Assembly (NCBI GenBank): GCA_028532985.1
Contig: JANCIK010000003.1
Coordinates: 1,684,001-1,748,000 of the forward strand
DNA: 64,000 nt
Origin: Stropharia rugosoannulata
Lineage: Eukaryota; Basidiomycota; Agaricomycetes; Agaricales; Strophariaceae
Direction: 5' to 3'
The number at the start of each line of letters is the position of its first letter. Positions within the stretch are counted from its first letter, which is position 1. Under the pieces are notes generated by a model, which had not been told where the DNA came from, made no database searches, and saw only the letters and a list, made by a program, of their open reading frames with translations. The position numbers and the translations under genes are program-made. Of the stretch, positions 1 to 10,921 are shown piece by piece.

Positions 1-2
1 GC

Positions 3-113
3 GTGTTATTCAAGCCCATGCACGAGCTCAGGTGCGGTGCGTACCGATTCGACGCGACCTACACAAGCAACGAAAACACAGACAGCCCGTCAGGTCCGCG
101 GAGACAAACATAG
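3..113 (+). CDS. Possible 3' end of a gene entering from the left edge (partial, doubtful)
   Basis: One plus-strand frame is open from base 3 to a TAG at 111-113 and would encode about 36 residues ending in a Ser/Pro/Arg tail. Its composition (Phe-Lys-Pro-Met-His-Glu-Leu at the start, then Tyr, Phe, Asp, Thr, Tyr) looks more protein-like than the very Arg/Ala-rich long frames that overlap it. Those long frames are what GC-rich DNA produces by chance. No domain can be named and the rest of the gene lies outside the window. It could equally be non-coding. Confidence 0.2.
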   Translation: MLFKPMHELRCGAYRFDATYTSNENTDSPSGPRRQT

Positions 114-1261
114 AGAGGGATATAGGCCGCACCTGGCGCGCGCACAAGACGCAGTCGAGAAGGAGCGTCCCGTCCGCCCCGCGCTGACCCTGACTCGTGG
201 GCGTGCTTGCGCCCGTTCCGTTCGTCTGCCCTCCACTGCGCGCAAGGGGCACCTCCGCGCTCGCGGCGGACGAGGGCGTCCCCGCGCGCGACGCCGCCAC
301 TGCGGCCGCTGCTGCCGAAGCCGCGTTCGCCGGGGTGTGTACTGCATGTCGGTGGGTCAGTCAACAAGGGTTTTCGTGGGCAGGCAGGCAGGCAGGCGGG
401 AAGGCGGGACAGGCGCACGCGGGCGAAAAGCGGAAAAGGGAACGCGACTACGTCAGTTCGCATTCCACGGGGACTTTAGAGACACCGCACGTACCGGAGC
501 CGCAGCTGTGCCATTTACGCCATGTTTAGTGTATGATGCAGTGGTTGATTTTCAGTCGGTGGCAACGTCGAAGGAACCGTTGGGCATTCATTGATCGAAA
601 GAAAAAGGTGTGGAGGAGATACAAAAGACGAAGCCGTCAGCCCGATAGGCATAAAACGAGGCACGGGGGGAAGAAAAAGGCACGCACCGGGTCTTGCAAA
701 GCTTGCAGACCGTGCGGCTGCGCGCGACCTCCTGGTGCGACTGGAGAGTAGCGTCCATCACGAGCTCCTCAAGCATCGCCTGGAACACACGCGCCGTCTG
801 TGAACAATGTATGTACGCAGCGCCGAATCAGGGCGGGAGGTCAGGCAGGGTCAGCGGGGACGGGCAGGCAGAGAAGGCAGACAGGACGCACGAGGGCATT
901 GAGGGTCTCCTCTCTCTCCGACTTGGGCATAATGCTGCTCGTCGGACAGGATGGTGAGCAGAGAGGTGGGGCAGCTGTGATGGGTCCAGCGGACAATGCC
1001 AATCCAGTGGCCTGCACTGCTAATTTGCGCACGTGACTCCACTTCTTGTGTCGCCGCATCTCAGAACGAAAGTCTCTTTCAATTTAAACAAGATGTACTA
1101 GTAGGCACTAATAAGATGCAGCTAAGCTCTAGGTAAAAAGGGTGTCATAAATCGAGAATCGTAAAGCACAGAATTTTCCATCGTCTTCCAAAATGTTTGT
1201 GTATCTTTAATCCTCCAAAGGAAAAAATATCCGTCCGTTTTATACCTCCCTTCCCCTCCAC
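114..1261. other. GC-rich intergenic stretch without a supported gene
   Basis: The first 350 bases are very GC-rich and give long open frames in several phases at once, all Arg/Ala/Pro-rich with no domain or splice logic, so I treat them as chance. A degenerate GGCA repeat (about five units) lies near 383-405 and a looser GGCAG/ACAG-rich stretch near 840-890. From about 1,070 the DNA becomes AT-rich, consistent with the 3' flank of the CBS/PB1 gene, whose stop codon is at 1262. Confidence 0.6.
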
Positions 1262-3841
1262 TCAGTAGTTGTTCGATGTCAGCCTCGAGATGGTGAACAC
1301 GCCAATAATAACCACTGCAAGAGCACCGATGCTCGCAGGCAGCAGCAGATCCTTCGGGATTCCCATCACCTCATCCGCGCCAGCGCCAGCGGCGGACCGC
1401 TGCCTCCTCGCATGCCTGTACTCTTCGTCCTCATCGACAGCCTTCACGGGCGACGGAATAGGAATAGGTGTTGCTACACCGGCAGAGGCAGCCTCGGCCT
1501 TCTCCACCTCACGCACTTCCGCCTTCGCCTCTTGTACAGCTTCCGCAGCCTTGGCCGCACTCTGCCCAGCGCCAGCTTCTGCCCAGCCACGGTCGCCCTG
1601 GACAAAGAGCACAACACGGTCCGTGCCAGCTGCGCGCGCGATCTTCACTGCCTCAGCCACGTCGTGGTCCGACGTCATTAGCACCGTGTCCCCGTCCGCG
1701 TCCGTGTATGCTAGGTGGAACACGCTCGGGTCGGGGGGCGCCGCACCCTCGCCCGCAAGCGCAAACTCGGTGAAGAAAGGGTCCGTCGCGAGCTTCCCTG
1801 CGACAATCTCGCGCAGATGCTCAACGCTGTCATGCCGCGCCTGGAAGCGGTGTGTGCGCCCGCTCGGCGTGCGGAACTTGAACACGTAGGTCCCGTCGTC
1901 GACTGGGATCGGGGCCCCGCCGATCCCGGAGGGCGCGCTGAAGCCCTTCGAACGGGCGTACGACTCGAGGGCGGAAACCTGGTCATCGTCCATGACTGAT
2001 GCAGAGTCGTTGGGATGCACCTCCGAGTGGGGAGACTGCATTTCACCCATGGACGCGAACGAGCGCATATCGGTGGGATTATGGGAGCCAGAGAGGACCG
2101 AGCCGTCGTCGTCATGTCCAATTGAGTCGAAGAAGCGGCCCCACATAGGTCCTCCCTCAGTATCGCTGTGCGCCGATTCGCCAGCCATGGCATTCATCTA
2201 ATACTAATTAGAATAAGCGTTCAGGGGAGAAGGCTGCACTGCATACCTGTTCGAGTGTAGCATATGTCAACTTTAGCACGTCCACGATGGCAACGAGACG
2301 CCCATCCGTTTCCAGAACAGGTAGATTGAGATAATGTCCATCTATTGCCTACTCAGATATGCTCGCCGGAAGCCAGAAAAAAAACACTCACTGTGCATCT
2401 TCTTCAGAGCGTCATGCACGCTCATGGAAGGCGGCGCTGTATCCGGGTGAGGGGTCATGACCCTCACGACACTGCACCTCCCAGCGTCCAAGCCTGCAGC
2501 GATTACGCGCAGCACGACATCTTTGCTTGTGAAGATACCCGCAATCTTTGCTGTGCCATGGGGAGCACCGGGGCCCGCAGGCTCCATGACACAGACCGCG
2601 GTCGTCCGACGCTCCTTCATGAGGCGGGCGGCATCGCGTACGGACGTCTTCGGGGACACAGTAGCGGGCTGCGTGCGCGAGTCCATGACGGTGGTCAGGT
2701 CCGGCAGCGCTGTTTTCTCGCGCAACTTCTCCGCCCAGGCGAGCATCGCGGCTGCTTGTGGGTTGCTGCCCACCGCGCCGCCAAGCTCGGACTGCACTCC
2801 AGCCATCGCGGTGAACAGCTGTTCAGACGCGGCGGAGCTACGTTCGACCTTGCCTAGCGCTTCGTGGAACACCTTGGTGATATCGAGCAGACCGACGACG
2901 TTTCCGTCATCGTTACATACTGGCTGTACGGACGCGTGTCAGCTGGCATAAATCGCGTATATGGATAAAACGAGACATACTAAATGTCTAAAGTGCTTGG
3001 AGACCATGAGCTCGAGAGCTTCGGTCGCGCTCGTAGTATCGCGAGTGACCATGGGGTTGCGGGTCATAATTTGGCTGACGGGGGTAGTGTGTGGATCAAG
3101 GCCTTCCGCAGTGACCTTTGACCAACATTAGCTCGTACAGGCAACCAAAGGAAGACAAACCCCACCCTATATGCGAGATCTTTCGCGGTGAAAATACCGC
3201 TGAGCCCCTCCTCATCATCGACGACGAGTACACAGTCCGTGCGCTTCGCGGCACAAAGCTGGCTCGCCTCTGCAACGCTGATGTTCTCGGGCACGGTAAG
3301 GGCGGGACTGGGCTTGAGCGCAGCGACTGTGCCCTTTGTGGCGGCCTTGCTCGCGCGCTTATTGGGCCGCGGGGCGCCGTGGGTCGTCGAGATGGTGCGC
3401 TTGCGCGAGAGCTCTGACTCTATCTTCTTGCGGATCGCCTGAACATTCATTCACACAGGCGAATCAGCTTGCATCAACGGGCAAATAGACATATATGCAC
3501 ACTGCGCCCTGCTGCAGAGAAGCAAGCGGGACGGGGCGGGGCTGAGTGCCCAATATGGGGCTGGCCCAGACTCAGGGGCATATATGCGGCAAGCTACGCA
3601 CCTCATCGCGCTTGGACTGCTTCTTCCTGGTCTCTGACTGGAAGCCGGAGACGGACGACATGGAGAGAGTGCTGGACGCGGTGTTGGTGGTGGTTGTGCG
3701 AGTAGTTGTCGAGCGGGGGTTGTGGGGGACGTGGGGGACGGGGGAGGCCGCGCGGTCAAAGGTGTCTTGTATGGAGGGGAAAGACTGAGGACCGGGGGAG
3801 ATGGGCCGGGAGTGGTGCGAAGGGACAGGAATGCGGGACAT
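1262..3841 (-). CDS. CBS-domain and PB1-domain protein with C-terminal membrane anchor (Mug70 type)
   Basis: Six exons encode about 740 residues, close to the 730 of fission yeast Mug70, which has the same architecture. The N-terminal 80 residues are Ser/Thr/Pro-rich and disordered. Next come four CBS motifs in two Bateman pairs: one begins in the exon at about 3441-3170 (IFTAKDLAYR), others lie in the exons around 3110-2990 (SQIMTRNPMVT) and 2920-2395 (LLDITKVF, IFTSKDVVLRVIA), and the last ends in the exon before 2250. A PB1 domain follows in the last exon (YVFKFRTPSGRTHRF). The tail has one hydrophobic helix (LLLPASIGALAVVIIGVF) followed by a few polar residues, which suggests a tail anchor. 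CBS pairs usually bind adenosyl nucleotides and PB1 mediates hetero-oligomerisation; the cargo here is unknown. Junctions such as KRDE|AIRKK keep frame. It lies 88 bp downstream of the next gene on the same strand. Confidence 0.85.
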
Positions 3842-3929
3842 GCAATGCGCTAGCCCAGCTGGCAGAACTAAACCAGTAAACTTCTCACATTTACGCCTGT
3901 TTGGCTCTTACTACATTAGGTACTCTACT

Positions 3930-4281
3930 CTATCCCTTGATGCGGCCCGCACTCCCCCTGTTCCTCCGCTCATACACAGTGTACGCATAGTACCCGCCTG
4001 CAACAACCGCTATCGCCAAAAAGTTGCCTGCCAGCAAAGTAAGTGCTGGCCACTGAATAGCATTGACACCACCCACCTGCAATGAACCCGAGCACCCCCG
4101 AGAACACATCCGCAACCATCGCAATCAGGTGCTGCACGACGGCAATCGTGCTCTGCACCACATCCCATCCTAGTGCAAATATTGCGTGGAACACGGCATA
4201 CACAGAGTTCACCAGCGACACGAAGATTCCAAACACCGAGCTAACGAATTGCGAGATGGCGCTGACGACTCCCCCAGACAT
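3930..4281 (-). CDS. Small integral membrane protein, 100 residues, function unknown
   Basis: Two exons (4281-4077 and 4027-3930) flank a 49-nt GTGGGT...CAG intron and add up to 303 nt, i.e. 100 residues plus stop. The protein is almost wholly hydrophobic or amphipathic. A Val/Phe/Ile-rich first half (SQFVSSVFGIFVSLVNSVYA) and a middle helix are followed, across the splice junction, by a strong helix (NFLAIAVVAGGYYAYTVY) and a short basic tail with RRN and RGS. Several short amphipathic helices in a row suggest a hairpin or membrane-shaping protein of the ER, lipid droplet or mitochondrion, but I recognise no named family. Clean splicing and an intact frame argue for a real gene. The 5' flank runs without another gene to 4835. 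Confidence 0.7.
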
Positions 4282-4834
4282 GTCGAGTATGATGTGATGA
4301 TGGATTGGTTATGGTGTTGTTGGGGTATTAGTAGGTCAACGGGATTGTAAAAATACAAGTCTTAATTGTTACTATTCAGTTCCGCCCCAGCGTTCATTTA
4401 TACTCGACGGAAACGCCGACGTCATACTACGCGCCCCGCCCCATTCCATGCCACCGCCGTCATGAACTAAACAATACCCCGTCATGGGTACCACTTCCGC
4501 TCACCCACTTCCTTTAATAGTCGCTGACGTCAAAACTGCACCTTGTCTCCATCCAACGTACTACTCAACAAACGATTTGGGCCAAACAAAATGCCATGAT
4601 ATGTACTGGTAACGCCCAAAGCGGGGTTCATAATGAAACCAATTTCTATTCTAGGATATCTCGGAACGGGCGCCTACTGCATCGTTACACAACTTTGATC
4701 AGATAATTGTGGTATAAATACATGTCCGTTATTACAGCTCCTCCTCTTTCTATCTCTGTAACCTTCTTCCCGTCTATACTAGGTCGTTCGGCAATCTATT
4801 CCATTCCCCCTTCAACTAAAAGAACTTCCCATTT
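4282..4834. other. Intergenic region, promoter side of the small membrane protein gene
   Basis: No coding pattern is seen. The part next to the membrane-protein start holds short direct CCGCCCCA/CCGCCCCATT-like GC-rich boxes (about 4,380-4,450) in an otherwise AT-rich flank. The far end is the 3' side of the kinase-like gene. Confidence 0.5.
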
Positions 4835-6431
4835 TCACCCATCTTCTAGATCATCGTCTTCACATTCACTCTCGTCCTCCTCGCCTTCATCGTTGCCGTT
4901 TCCTGGCCACCCAATCGCAGCCAACATCTCGCAAGTATCTACGTACATATACTGCCCTAACATCATGTCGTCAGCACGGTCAAAGTCGACAATGAATGCA
5001 TCTCCGTCTGCATTGTTCATAAGGTTGTCGATCCGCAGATCAGAGTGGTTGAAGTTGGCAGTCTGTATGCCCTTCAAGATTCGGAGAAACGCGTCGCTGT
5101 GAGAGTCAGACTGTGTGAGCGAAAAGGGACAAAGAATGGCCAGAGGTATGCGCACCGCTCTTCCTCCGACGTCTGAACTGCTTGGCGTTCACCAATCCAC
5201 TCGATGGTCTCGCCGTGTGCAAGAGCCCGGGCGCGTAGTGAAATTCCAGCGTCCTCTATGAGTATTATCATGGTTCCTGTTTCCATGTCATGGAAAATCC
5301 CATGCACGCCAATGATGCCGTCTGTAATCTCGCGTTCAGCAAGACATTTGTACGCCTCGTACTCGTAGGCCATCCGTTCCTTTTCACTACCTGTCCCTAC
5401 CTTGACAACCATATTCAGCCGATGCCTGATACCCCCGGGTATCTCAATGCTAACTAGCGCTTTGTAGACTGTACCCACTGCACCCTGGGCAACCGCATTC
5501 CGACCGTGTGCTGTAATGGAGATGTAACTTTCAGGCGGATACGAAGTTTTGCGGTTGAAGGCATACGGTTCACTGTCATAAGGCCCTACGACACACGACC
5601 GCTCCATTCTGCGAAACGCAGATGGGGCAGGGGAGTGCAGGTTTTTTGTATTGAAGTGTAAGAGGATCAAATCCCGCTTTGTTGTCGAAGGCCTAATGAT
5701 ATTGATATGGTCAGTGAATGTTTTCATTCAAGTTTTTTAATCATCTAACTAACTTCCTCGCCCAATTCCAGTGACTCTGGATTCAACTTCCGACGCAGTC
5801 TTCTCGTTGCATTTTCCTTCATGCTGTTGAATGGCATCAAATGCGTCGACTCCGAGTCGGGTCGTTGTTTTCGTTTCTTGGATTTGGGTCGGTCCCTCAG
5901 GTCCAATATCTCGATACGGTCCTTGAACGGCAGCGAGTACGAGATCGAGGTGCATCTGGCCATACCCCTACATACGTGTGGTATCTATCAAGTCCGAAAG
6001 GTAAAGCATTTTCGTCGCGCGGTGGCGTATGCCAATCCGCTCGTACCTGCCGCAGTGGAAGACGATGAAGGCGTCATCCTCGACTGCGTGCATCCATGCC
6101 TACCAGATGTCGCAATGTGGTATTTGTAACACGGACGGCGAGTGTAATGCTTACCTTTTGGGTGCACTGGTTTATTCTGTACTGACGGTCGTCATCTTAG
6201 ACGTGCCCAGATGCAGTGAAATCCTTAATAGCCTCCTCGCAGTTGGCTGAGGATTTCCGGGATCCACGGAGCCCTCTTTATTCTCTTCAGCTGAAGACTT
6301 GCACCGACATGGCAGTCGTAAAAATCCAGCGGTGGCCTGGCGATCGAGCCGTGATTTGGGTGTTGTACTTTGCAATTGACATTGAGAAACTCGTGCAGAT
6401 GAGGCGCAAAGTCATCGTCATCGCGAATCAT
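4835..6431 (-). pseudogene. Protein-kinase-like (APH/Bud32-like fold) gene, apparently decayed in its 5' half
   Basis: The 3' part reads well. It has a Gly-loop-like segment (AQGAVGTVYKALV), a beta-3-type Lys (MVVKVG), an alpha-C Glu (YEYEAYKCLA), an atypical catalytic loop HSDLRIDNLM and DFD in place of DFG, then an acidic tail. This matches an abundant basidiomycete kinase-like family as I remember it. Upstream, minus-strand fragments fit the family's N-terminal module: DDDRQYRINQCTQK spliced over a 55-nt intron (6154-6100) to AWMHAVEDDAFIVF and then LYLSDLID. The frame before them needs a shift near 6,240 (from SQLRGGY-stop to EEAIKDFTASGH) and crosses a TAA at 6197-6199. A TAG at 5968-5970 may instead lie in a possible 54-nt intron. 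No clean junction joins the two halves. Alternative: the stretch below 5727 is a shorter intact gene. Confidence 0.5.
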
Positions 6432-7405
6432 ATCTCTTGTTCAATACTTTAGAGTGGCTCGGAAAAGTTACTTTGTGGTATACGTTTATGAATTTGACTG
6501 GGGGAAGAAGGCAGGTAAGTGGCACGATCAGCAGAAGGGGTCGTGTTTAATACACACCTCTACTCATAACGATTCCATTGTTTCTATTCTAGTAACAGCA
6601 TGTTATTATCTATCGTACTCACAGATCCCATTTGGCTAGTGGCATAAAGCAAGTTCCCGAACTGGTAAAAGTTGAGCGTCAAATGTATGCAAGGTGAGCC
6701 ATTGCGACCCATTGGGGATAATGTTGTCAAGGCTGGCCATTCCTTTCTATGCAAGTGCATAATCACAGTGACACGGGGGTCAAACTGACTCGACAAGCAA
6801 GTTATCGCAACAGATGAGTTCAAGCGGTTTTGACAACCTGCGGATCGACTGCGGAGAGTGAACAGCACTTAACCGGCAACGACCGGCAGGAATATTCCGC
6901 GAGTGGGTACCACAATCATCGATACTCAACGAAAACTACGCACCCAAGTTGTGATTGAGTAGTTTACACTGTGGCTTTAATCTTGACCCTTGTTAACCTC
7001 AGTGCCGCTTTTTCGCAGGTGATTGCGCTACTAATTAGCTCATTGTGGAGTACTCGAACCGAGATTGTCTTGTACTAATTTAGCAGTTGTGGGCGCTTCA
7101 TGTCACACGCCGCGCTTGTGGGGCAGCCGATGCCACCCGGAAAAATCCACGAATAAATATCCAGGTACTGCCAGTGGCAACGTCCAAGAATCTACTTATA
7201 TATATAAGAACAACAGCGCGTACGAGCACACACAGCAAGAGCCACGCAACGCCGCGCCACGCCACAGCCATTACATCCAACACGATCGACAGCAGACAGG
7301 AGTGCTCGAAGCAGTAACAGCATCGCAGACCCCGTCATATATATATATTATACGACCTCCCTGAAATTATTGAACCACATGAGTGCTTTTGAAGCAAGTG
7401 GCCCT
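6432..7405. other. Intergenic region with AT-rich palindrome
   Basis: The few short open frames here have no domain and no matching splice sites. A perfect 14-bp palindrome, CTTATATATATAAG, lies at 7195-7208, and a TATATATATATTATA run sits near 7,338-7,352, just past the 3' end of the TMEM33-type gene. Nothing else is recognised. Confidence 0.5.
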
Positions 7406-8528
7406 CTACCTCCTCGCGCCAGCAGCGCCCGCCGCGGCGGGTTGCGGAGCAATTGAGGTTCCTGCCCAGCGCTGCACGAGCATCTGCACCTTCTCCCAGA
7501 CCTGTACGAGCACGGGGTTACCGGGCTTCTTGACAAGGCCATCGATTTGGCGGTTCGTGGAGGCGATGGCCTCGCGCGAGAACGCGCTTTGGTAGTAGCG
7601 CTGGCGAAGGAAATGGGCAAAGATAAGCGGGGCAATGAGCGAGTTTTGGAAGGTAATGGCTCCGAGAAGAATGCGCGCAAAGATAAACAGCTCAATGTAT
7701 GCCACAACGCGCATAGCGGAATCGTAGTTGGCTGGTTTTAAAGGGTGTCAGTATGAACCACATACGGATAGGGGAGGACGCACTCTTGACCCAGGTCTGG
7801 AGTTTCTTTGACAGAGGGTGGGCCGTAGGAGGGCCACCCGCCGTTGCGGGAGGGCCTGGCATGTAGCGCGCCATGAGGTTGGTGCGGGTAAAGGTCAACG
7901 CATGGAAAAGCGAGAAGATCATGTAGGGCAGTAGAGAGACTTTGGAAGAGGAAAGGCGTAGTCAGTAGACAATCAGCAACCCTATACACCTCCTCATACG
8001 TACTAGAGATGGGGCGCGATGTGAACCAGATAAAGGCGAGCAGGAAATACTGGACGTTCTATTGGGGACAGGTGAGTGGGGCTTACGCTGCGCAGCAGCA
8101 CGGGACGACGGACCTCATCGAGGAAAGCGCGGCGGATCCAGGCCATGTTGGGTTGTGGGAACTAGGGACAAATGAGCACGTTTTCGAGCAGGTGAGGGTA
8201 GGACGCACCCCCATGGCTTTGCTGACGGCAGACATGCATCAGTAAGACGTATGACACGAGGAGGGTTAACGCACTGGCAGACGATGGCATAGCTGACCAT
8301 GGCGCCGAAGTAGCTTGCTGGTCCACAGTTAATCTCGATTCTGCGGAGATAGGACGAGACAAACCTTTGTACCAGAGGGCGGAGGGGCCGGAGAAGGTGA
8401 ATGAAGCGACGAGGTAGCGCAGAGACGCGAATAGCGACAAGAAGTGGCCTGCGGCCCATACGTAGTGCTGGGGGGGATGAGCGCGGGCAGCGACGAGCTT
8501 GGGGGCGACGTACCTGTGGGGTAGGCAT
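7406..8528 (-). CDS. Pom33/TMEM33-family ER and nuclear-envelope membrane protein
   Basis: I spliced seven short exons. They start with MPTPQ at 8528 and continue with a first membrane segment (WAAGHFLSLFASLRYLVASF), SYFGAMVSYAIVC, an HKAMGFPQPNMAWIRRAFLDE loop-type segment, NVQYFLLAFIWFTSRPIS, LLPYMIFSLFHALTFTRT and a last hydrophobic block (VVAYIELFIFARILLGAI) before a soluble Ala/Gly-rich tail. The order of helices, the PQPN loop and the NVQY helix fit the Pom33/Per33/TMEM33 family, whose members shape ER tubules and help nuclear pore assembly. The FLDE to NVQY junction uses a 55-nt GTCCGT...AATAG intron. The start codon is only 136 bp from the stop of HAS1 on the same strand, so the promoter must be very short or overlap the HAS1 3' UTR. 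Confidence 0.8.
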
Positions 8529-8664
8529 GCTCGTATATTTTGCAGTAAAAAAAGGGCAGAACAGAGAGGAACGGAGCCCAGTGACGAGTCGCACAACCAA
8601 CGTGGCGTGACCATATACGTCACGTGTTCCATTACAGACGTCACTAAACATATGCATACACGCT

Positions 8665-10767
8665 CTATCGACTCCAGTTGGGCGCAGGCTTGGCCTTGCG
8701 GTACTTTTCCTTCTCCACTGCCTTGCGCCCCAGCGCCTCCACTCGCTTCCCCCGCCCATCGCTGCTCCCCCGCATCGGCCCCCGCACGCTTCCGTCGCCG
8801 CTCTTCACCTTCTTCGCCTCCTCCTCAGCCAACTCCTCGTCCGACTCCGACACCGTGTCCTCGTCCCGCCGGCGCTTCTCCCCGGCCCGCGCAGACTGTC
8901 CCTTGCCAGGCCCAATTGCCAGGTTCACGCGCGGGGGCACCTTGAATCCAAACGCCTTGGCAATCTTCGTCAAGTCCAGCGCGTTCACGTCGAATATCTT
9001 CTTTAGTGAGTACGACGCATATGACTGCAGGTACGCCCGGTATCCTGCCGTTGCAGATCGGTATAGGTTGTAGTTCTTTGATAGAAGGTTCTCGAGCTGC
9101 GCGATTTGCGTCAGAAATTAAAGATATGGAAGCATACAATTTCTTTTACCTGCGCCTGCACGTTCTCGATGCGATCCGCGGGGAACACAAACTCGTTCAG
9201 CGGTACCTTGGCCTCTTTCAGGTAGCGCAGGAATCCTAGCTCGCTCTCTAACAAGAACAGTAAACTCTTGCCCACCTTGCCTGCACGCGCTGTACGCCCT
9301 ACACGATGGATGTAGTCACGCGGGTCATCAGGAGGATCGTACTGCACGATGTAGTCGACACGCGGGATATCGAGTCCACGCGCTGCGACATCCGTGCACA
9401 GAAGGATACCAGACTCGGCATTGATGAACTCGAAGAACGTATTGGTCCGTTTTTGTTGCTTTTGTTTACCCTACAGCCCTATCAGTGACAAGTCTGGTTA
9501 GAATAACGTTTAACTTACATGCAGGTCGAGCACAGGCACGTCGATGTAGTTGAGTAGTTCCGAGTGGTACTTGACAGAGTTGCAACTTGAGAAGAAGACG
9601 ATAACTTTTTTCTTGAGGTTTTTCTTGAGGAAGGTGAAGAGGAGGAGGAAGCGGCGCTCAGATGGGCAGACAACGTAGCCTTGCGACAACGTTGCTACCG
9701 TGCTCGTTGCCTCCTCCTTGTCAACATCGATATGTACCGGACCTGGGCGCAGGGAAATGCGTGCTAGGTCTGTGACTTTTGTGGTTTGAGTGGCGGAGAA
9801 AAGCATGCTTTGCCGTTCGTCTAAGAATCATGTTAGCGCGGCTATTAAACATGATAAGGGTATGCCGACCTTTGGGTAACATGGCAATGATATCTTTCAT
9901 CTGCTGCTCAAATCCGATTTCCAATATCCGGTCGGCCTCGTCAATGACCAGAGCCTTGAGGTTCCGTCTCACGAAGCCCTTGGTATCCTAAACAAAAAGG
10001 TATCAGAAACGTTCCCCGTCGATGCCATATCAACGCACCCTCAAATGATCCCATAACCTCCCAGGAGTAGCCACAAGGATGTTAACACCTTTTACAAGCT
10101 TCTCTTCCTCCGCACGACGGTTCGCACCGCCAATGACGATCCCAAACGTCTGGGAGTGGTATTTCATCAGATCGCGCACGACGCCGAAAATCTGAAGCGC
10201 GAGCTCGCGCGTCGGGGTGATAATGATAATCCCCGTCCCGTTCATAGGCTTGAACTTGAGCCTGTGCAGCAGCTCTACCGCGGGGATGAGGAACGCGAGC
10301 GTTTTGCCTGAACCTGTGCGCGCTGCGCCGAGCACGTCCTTGCCTGCAAGTAGGACGGGGATCGACTTGGCTTGTACGGATGTCATATGCGTCATGCCCA
10401 TCTCAGTCAGCGCGCGCGTTGTTGGCGCGGAGAGGTCGAGCGTAGAGAAGGGCAGGCGTTCGGCTGTTGAGGGCCCACCGGTTGGTGCGGGGGTCGGCGT
10501 GGACCCTGCGGTTGTGGTGGATTTCGAGGGGGCGGGGTCAGCTTCAGGATTGGCATCTGTGACCGTTTCGGATTTTTTCTTGGAGGACTTGGTTTTAGCG
10601 GGAGATGCAGACGCAGGAGCAGGAGTAGGAGAAGACGTCGAGGCTGCAGGCTCCGCCTCGTCTGCGTCCTTCTGCTTCTTGGTGTCGGCAACGGCGGTAG
10701 AGGAACTGTGTTTCCTGTTCCTCGTGCGCTTCTTGTGTGTGCTACTTGACTCTGCGGGGGCAGACAT
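8665..10767 (-). CDS. HAS1: DEAD-box RNA helicase Has1 (ribosome biogenesis)
   Basis: This gene encodes an ATP-dependent RNA helicase of the nucleolus that acts in both 40S and 60S precursor maturation. A Lys/Ser/Ala-rich N-terminal tail of about 130 residues precedes the helicase core: Q-motif region, motif [10 protein letters not shown], Ia [11 protein letters not shown], Ib TPGR, DEAD in [13 protein letters not shown] in [14 protein letters not shown], then RGLDIP and HRVGRTAR. The C-terminal extension keeps the Has1 signature [12 protein letters not shown] and ends with a basic, acidic-patch tail. Five exons are joined by short introns. I chose the Met at 10767 because the longer upstream frame has no helicase-like sequence. 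It is head-to-head with the Pth2-like gene, with 154 bp between start codons. Confidence 0.95.
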
Positions 10768-10921
10768 AGCAGAGATCTTTTGTGGAGGGTTTACAGGAGG
10801 TAATGAGTACTGTACTATTAACTCGAGAAGGCAACAAGAGAAAAGAAAATTCCGCCTCGGCGCTTGCCGAACCGCGGCCCGCTCCTGGCTCGCCCTCGTC
10901 CAGACCGTATGCGTTAACGAC

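Noticed and set aside
37..594. Long Arg/Ala-rich open frames at the left edge
   Set aside because: GC-rich DNA gives overlapping frames on both strands; composition and lack of splice logic argue against coding.
5968..5970. TAG as a second nonsense mutation in the kinase-like gene
   Set aside because: It can lie inside a possible 54-nt GTATGT...CAAG intron, so it is not firm evidence for decay.
7026..7100. Sequence resembling a tRNA B box (GGTTCGAGTAC on the minus strand)
   Set aside because: The flanks do not form a T arm or an acceptor stem, and no A box lies at the right distance.
8041..8120. A 28-nt intron in the TMEM33-type gene
   Set aside because: A donor further upstream (GTCCGT) gives a normal 55-nt intron and the expected FLDE-NVQY junction.
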